From NCBI GenBank assembly GCA_028455995.1, contig JABELC010000003.1, positions 2,294,001 to 2,358,000 on the forward strand: a stretch of DNA of 64,000 nt, in the 5' to 3' direction. This document shows positions 59,581 through 64,000 of this stretch, piece by piece. Position 1 is the stretch's first letter, and each line of letters begins with the position of its first letter. The stretch is from Scleromitrula shiraiana. Lineage: Eukaryota; Ascomycota; Leotiomycetes; Helotiales; Sclerotiniaceae. The notes under the pieces were generated by a model. That model ran no database searches. It was not told where the DNA came from and was given only the letters and a program-made list of their open reading frames with translations. A program made the translations under genes and the position numbers.

Positions 59581-62500
59581 ATGTCGGAAAAGAAGTCACG
59601 AAGACCTCGTACCAAGCTCGCAGAGCTATATGGCCACCCATACATCTCACTCTTCAAGGGTATCATACCTTTGAAGAGTGGATACACCCCCGTTACCATA
59701 GGACCTGATGCCACAGAAGAACAGCGACAATTTGCCGACGATGTACGCTGGTACCAGAGAAAACGCACAGCAAGTATGTATTCCGCACTCTATTACCATA
59801 GCACAAGGTAGTGACATTTTGATCATACAGATTTCACGGCAGCTGAATTGGATAGAATCGGTGCCTATGCGCCGACTTTCGAAATTGATGATAATAAAGT
59901 CGATCCCATTCCTAATGTTGCGATTCATCCTGCTTTCACAAGGGATAAATGGAACCCTGCGATAGCGATGCATCTGGCTGAGTTTCCTATGGGGGGGCAT
60001 AGAAGCGGGTACTGGAATGCAGTAAGTGTATTGCTGTTTTGTATGACTGTAGGATATCTTCTGATGTTGATAACAGCACGATAACGATGTAGTGTGGGAA
60101 GCTCTGCTCCCTTGTTTGAGAATTGCAACGTTATATATTTCAAATGCACACTTGTGGCCATGGTAGGTCATGTCATATCCCTATTATCCCGAGTAACATT
60201 GCTTATTGCTCAATTCCTAGGTTCGATGCCCTACTTTCGGAGGAATACTATGATGTTCCCCAGAGTGAAGTGCTACCACCAAAGGATGACGATCCTAATC
60301 CTCATCAGTTCGAAGGTGTAAAATGGAAGCGTTTCAAGACTCGAAGTCCGCTTATATATGGTACCCAAAAAGCCCAGCAAGAACTACACGACAAGATCAT
60401 AGAGCTATCCAAGGGTGTGAACTGGAAACTTGACAGCGCGGCTGTCAGTCTCGAGGCACAACTTCTTGAAGAACATGGAGGTAGTCTACATGGGGAAACA
60501 TCGCCTGATGCGAAGCTCGATCTGGTATTGATTCGACTATCATTTGAAAATTTGGAACCTTTACTCCCTGAGAATCTTGTGAGATTAAATATTGCGGAAA
60601 CTCGAATGGCTCAAATGACCGTTGCAATCACTGTCATACATGAACTTTGCGTAAGTTTGTCGTCCATTCTGAATTTTATTGGCACTGATTCATTTGTGGT
60701 AGCATGCGTTACTGCGAAGAATTATAACACTTCGTGATATGACTGAACTTGAAACCCATGAGCTCTACTTCGAAAATGAGGTGTTACAGGAACTGTAAGT
60801 TATCTATATCTACTCCGAGTGTTGTGTCGTAACTAACATACATAGTGGTAATTCGGTGAGCGTTGAATGATTTGTTGCTCGTATTATGCTGACTTGCGGT
60901 CATTCATTAATTGTAGATGGAACAATATGTATGAATTTCCATTTCAAAACCAACTCTGGCCCGGTCATTAACCTTGAATCAGGTATTCGGCGGTCTCACA
61001 ATGACCTTAAATGATACTGTTTCAGGAATAGCTTGGCCAGGTAAGTCATTTATACATGATTCCAAGTCCTTCTACTTATTGATTTGGGGGGCTAATATGT
61101 TAACAGACGGGGCACAGATTGTGTAAAGACTCTTCTTATTCATTGTTACATCTCTTTCTGACATTCGTACAGTCACAGTTGGGTTTCTGTTCGTGACCTG
61201 GATACGATCGGCGTCCCTTGTCCAACATTAGCAAACAGACCAGCAGTACGTGAGCTCCTTAAATTCTACCACGCCTGCATATATCGCCCTACAGTAGTTA
61301 AATATATGTGGAATCTGCTAACCTAATACCTACTCGTGGCAATAGGACTGGCTTCGCGCACCCATGGCCCCTGTTCCTATCCAATGGTTCTTAAATGCGC
61401 CTAGTATGAATTATTTCGAGAATGTTATCAAAAAGTAGGTAAATGGTGAACCCCTTATTCTATCATAGAGCTAATACAAGTAGATATGGTGGAGTTGCTT
61501 CTAGAATGGGTCCTAAAGTAATTGCTACGGTAGAACCATGTACTGAAGACGGCGAAGCCATTAGACCTCCAAAAATGATCTTCAAGGAATTTGAGGGTAT
61601 ACCTAATAATCCTATGACTTTCAGGACGGATTCTAGCATAGAAAGTTATCAAAGAACCTTTCAAAAGAATTTGGAAATCGGAGTCTTTTTACGCCGGAGT
61701 ATCCGGCCGCCTACGCGAAGTCGGAAACGACCAAGATCTCCATCACCCGAACTTTCCAGTGAGGATGAAGACTCGGATACAGAAGACCGAGAATTGCCAT
61801 GTCCTCGTTTCCATGAAATTAGCAGATACTTGATCGATCGTCGACGTGAACTGGCACTTCACACAATGTGCTTTAGAATGCCTGAGCATACCTTGGTAGG
61901 AGTTCCCCTATTACAACGGTTAGAACAAGAAGCTAACCTCATACATATAGCGAGCTCATATATTACAACGCGGGGAGATAAACATAACAGCTTATGAATG
62001 GAGAGCCTTTCTACTGATCTGTGAACAATCACATTATCTTTTCAAGTGAGTACCAGGACCCCTCCACCTCACCTATGCCTGCATGATATTTGCATATAAA
62101 CAAATACTTCAGTTTAACCATATACTTCAAAGATTTACCCCCGAAGGCAAAAGACATGAAGCCAGCACCTACCGCGGTACGATTGAACTACACGTATCAA
62201 GCTGGCCAAAAACAAATTTAGATCCATTACCACGAAAAGAAAATCCAAACCACGATCGATGGCTAAACTTATATGATCTCATAACTCTTGTATTCAGATA
62301 TAGAGAACCAATTGATCCTATTTGGTTTTTTTGGTTTTATTGGGACCACGATTCGGAGGATATTAGGAACCAGCTGAACAAAATGCTTAGTATGGCAGGT
62401 ACATCCCAGGGTGACCGAATTCCCTCATGTTCGAAGGAAGAGTTTGAAGATACTTTGTGGTATTTAATATACGATAAGAAGTGGTTTCTGTAAGTTTTTT

Positions 62501-63012
62501 TGTTCTCGTTTCCTTATCTTTCATATTAAACAATTTTGACCTTCTATATAACCTTGGAACATGACAGCAAGATGCTAATTTTGCAACGTCTTTAGTCCTG
62601 CTCCTCCTGGTATTATACGGAAGTTACCACTTACGGCGGCTGAAATGACTGAATTGGCAGAAGGGAGATTCGATAAAATCAAGGTCCCGAAAGGGAGGAC
62701 GGTGGTTGATTGGAATGGGGGTGATGAATATCTTCGTTGGGTAAGTTGTCACTTTCTATTTTACTACTACATTCTCTCCCCCGTTTTCTTTCTTACTGTA
62801 ATACCTAATCATTGACACGAACGATTTAATAGTGGGATGATTGTGAGGCGGAGGAGCCTTACGAGGATCTTGGCGTCACGTTCGCTGGTGGGGTTCATTT
62901 GAGCGATGTGAAATATACAGAGATGAAAGAACGTATAGAAGCAGCTGGGGGAGAGTGGCCGCCGGCTTCCTTTACCGAGGAGCAACAAACTGATTCTGGA
63001 GATAATTCTTAA
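59581..63012 (+). CDS. Predicted HExxH metallopeptidase-like protein of unknown family, 16 exons
   Basis: Exons: 59581-59773, 59831-60021, 60077-60162, 60221-60650, 60703-60794, 60846-60855, 60917-60928, 60983-61040, 61107-61122, 61173-61245, 61346-61434, 61484-61895, 61951-62045, 62133-62489, 62596-62740, 62833-63012. They sum to 2439 nt, 812 residues, with every intron GT-AG. Residues 297-301 read HELCH inside MAQMTVAITVIHELCHALL, a zincin motif, and E326-x3-E330-L-G-N-S-M-E336 then FGG follows about 30 residues later, as a Glu ligand does in gluzincin-like enzymes. An intron cuts the motif between C300 and H301. A charged linker (SRKRPRSPSPELSSEDEDS) follows near residue 510. No signal peptide, so intracellular. 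I do not recognise the family; peptidase activity is inferred from the motif. The joins around the 10-, 12- and 16-nt exons are the least sure. Confidence 0.75.
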
Positions 63013-63666
63013 GCTTCGGTGGAGAGTTAATATGATTGGATATATATACAGATTGGATTGATGGGGTTATTGGCGATTCATTTGCCAGGGAAATTGTTTA
63101 CAGTTACATAGATAGACATGTTTGATTCGAATGTTGGGGGTTTTATGCGAATTAACAGCTGATTTACTAAACTGGTAATTACAATTAGATTTTGGACATT
63201 GCTAATATAAAAGGCTTTATGTGATTTGATATTCTTCAAGATTGGGTGGATAATTCGGATCTTATTCATAGCAATAGAAGGATACTTCAACATAGCATCG
63301 GTCCAATCCGACGGTCTCATAAGTTTGGACTTCTCCGGTGAAACCAGACATGTAGTCGTTGGAATGGATATTGAAATTTGAGGCACGCTTGGGTGTGAGC
63401 AATATATGAACAATTGCTTCTTTGAATCGACGCAGCAATAAGAACTACTCGTATTCAATCTACATGCAACTTTACAAACAGAATGTTTACAACATGAACT
63501 GAACTGACTGTGAACAATACTGATATCATGAATATATAATGCGAAGATTCTATCAATCAAAATCAATCAACCATACACTCTCAGAGCAACTAACCTTGGA
63601 GATACTCCCAACACACAAATAAACAACACGCATATCACTTACTCACTTACTCACACAAAAGTCAAG
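63013..63666. other. Intergenic region
   Basis: A 162-codon open frame on the minus strand (63078-63566) has no start context or motif that I could support, and another frame of the same strand looks equally open in part. Otherwise no gene; the last 100 bp resemble a promoter and leader for the gene at 63667. Confidence 0.4.
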
Positions 63667-63966
63667 ATGGGCTGCGGATCAAGCCGACAATACAGAGAGG
63701 ATGAATCTGATGCGGATGCCGGATACTATTCCGAGGGTCTCGACTGGACATGCTGCAAGTGTGGCCAACCCAACTATGATACCAGCAATGATATGGGCAG
63801 ATTCTGTCGTCATTGCGAATGGGATCATGATAGATGTATCAGTCGTCGTCGCTGCTATTATGCAGCTGGTAAGACTAAGAGTCAGAGGAGATGCGTTAGT
63901 ACCTAGACTTGATCGCCTTCTTTGGCAGTAGATGAGGAGGGATTCGTTCGGGATCTCGCGGATTGA
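63667..63966 (+). CDS. Small zinc-finger protein with N-myristoylation signal
   Basis: Begins MGCGSS: Gly2 with Ser6 is the N-myristoylation consensus and Cys3 a likely palmitoylation site, so the protein should sit at a membrane. The body has W27-T-C29-C30-x-C32 and C47-x2-C50, with C57 and C63 beyond, a zinc-ribbon/RanBP2-like arrangement (WTCCKCGQPN, FCRHCEWDHDRC). Two models: unspliced (63667-63906) or spliced with a 60-nt intron 63869-63928 (GTAAGA...GCAG), ending VDEEGFVRDLAD at 63966. By chance both give 79 residues. I prefer the spliced model because of the good splice ends and typical length. Function unknown. Confidence 0.65.
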
Positions 63967-64000
63967 GCCTCAGTATCAATTTTGAATTTAAATATTGTTA

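Noticed and set aside
63078..63566. 162-codon minus-strand frame with several cysteines
   Set aside because: No recognisable domain, and a second frame of the same strand is also partly open with plausible residues, so coding status cannot be decided. Left out of the gene list.

Overview
The window looks like nuclear DNA of a filamentous ascomycete. The genes have short introns (about 49-106 nt) with GTAAGT-like donors and CTAAC-like branch sites. Several families are fungal (Zn2Cys6 factor, GWT1, Kin4-type kinase, Cps1-type glycosyltransferase), a dispersed single 5S rRNA gene is present, and wide gene-poor stretches are packed with microsatellites. A Leotiomycete (Sclerotinia/Botrytis-like) is my best guess from the general look, but that is inference.

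Layout. 1-1514: 5' part of a long-chain acyl-CoA synthetase (minus). 2915-4954: Zn2Cys6 transcription factor. 5683-7417: a decayed hydrolase start running into the C-terminal half of a NACHT/ankyrin protein. 7477-8387 (minus): a six-exon, 195-residue protein resembling only the G domain of elongation factor 1-alpha. 8990-9898: SPRY protein with a PPxY motif. 11173-12255: DEDDh exonuclease-like Gfd2/YDR514C-type protein. 12394-20315: a compact polysaccharide locus made of a membrane acyltransferase, a processive GT2 glycosyltransferase and, divergent from it, a 1146-residue fusion of a GH16-like domain to a second acyltransferase-3 domain. 20840-22868: two decayed tandem paralogues of an LPxELRxxIY family. 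23928-24047: 5S rRNA. 26463-30178: Kin4-like kinase. 30179-37246: gene-free, microsatellite-rich, with two AT-rich inverted-repeat elements. 37247-38798: GWT1. 39999-41184: hypothetical protein with a POZ-like tail. 44925-46628: Cps1-type GT2 synthase. 46629-54704: gene-free, repeat-rich. 54705-55814: coiled-coil hypothetical protein. 57938-59011: metallo-beta-lactamase-like protein. 59581-63012: a 16-exon predicted HExxH metallopeptidase-like protein of unknown family. 63667-63966: a small MGCGSS-starting zinc-finger protein.

The clearest functional unit is the 12.4-20.3 kb cluster: a polysaccharide would be polymerised by the GT2 enzyme and O-acylated by two acyltransferases, one carrying an extracellular GH16-type domain that appears to have lost catalytic residues. 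A second synthase (Cps1 type) lies about 25 kb away. The most novel-looking proteins are the predicted HExxH peptidase, whose motif is split by an intron and followed by exons of 10, 12 and 16 nt, and the reduced EF-1alpha-like protein. All exon joins were worked out by hand from splice signals and reading frame; total lengths were checked to be multiples of three where stated.
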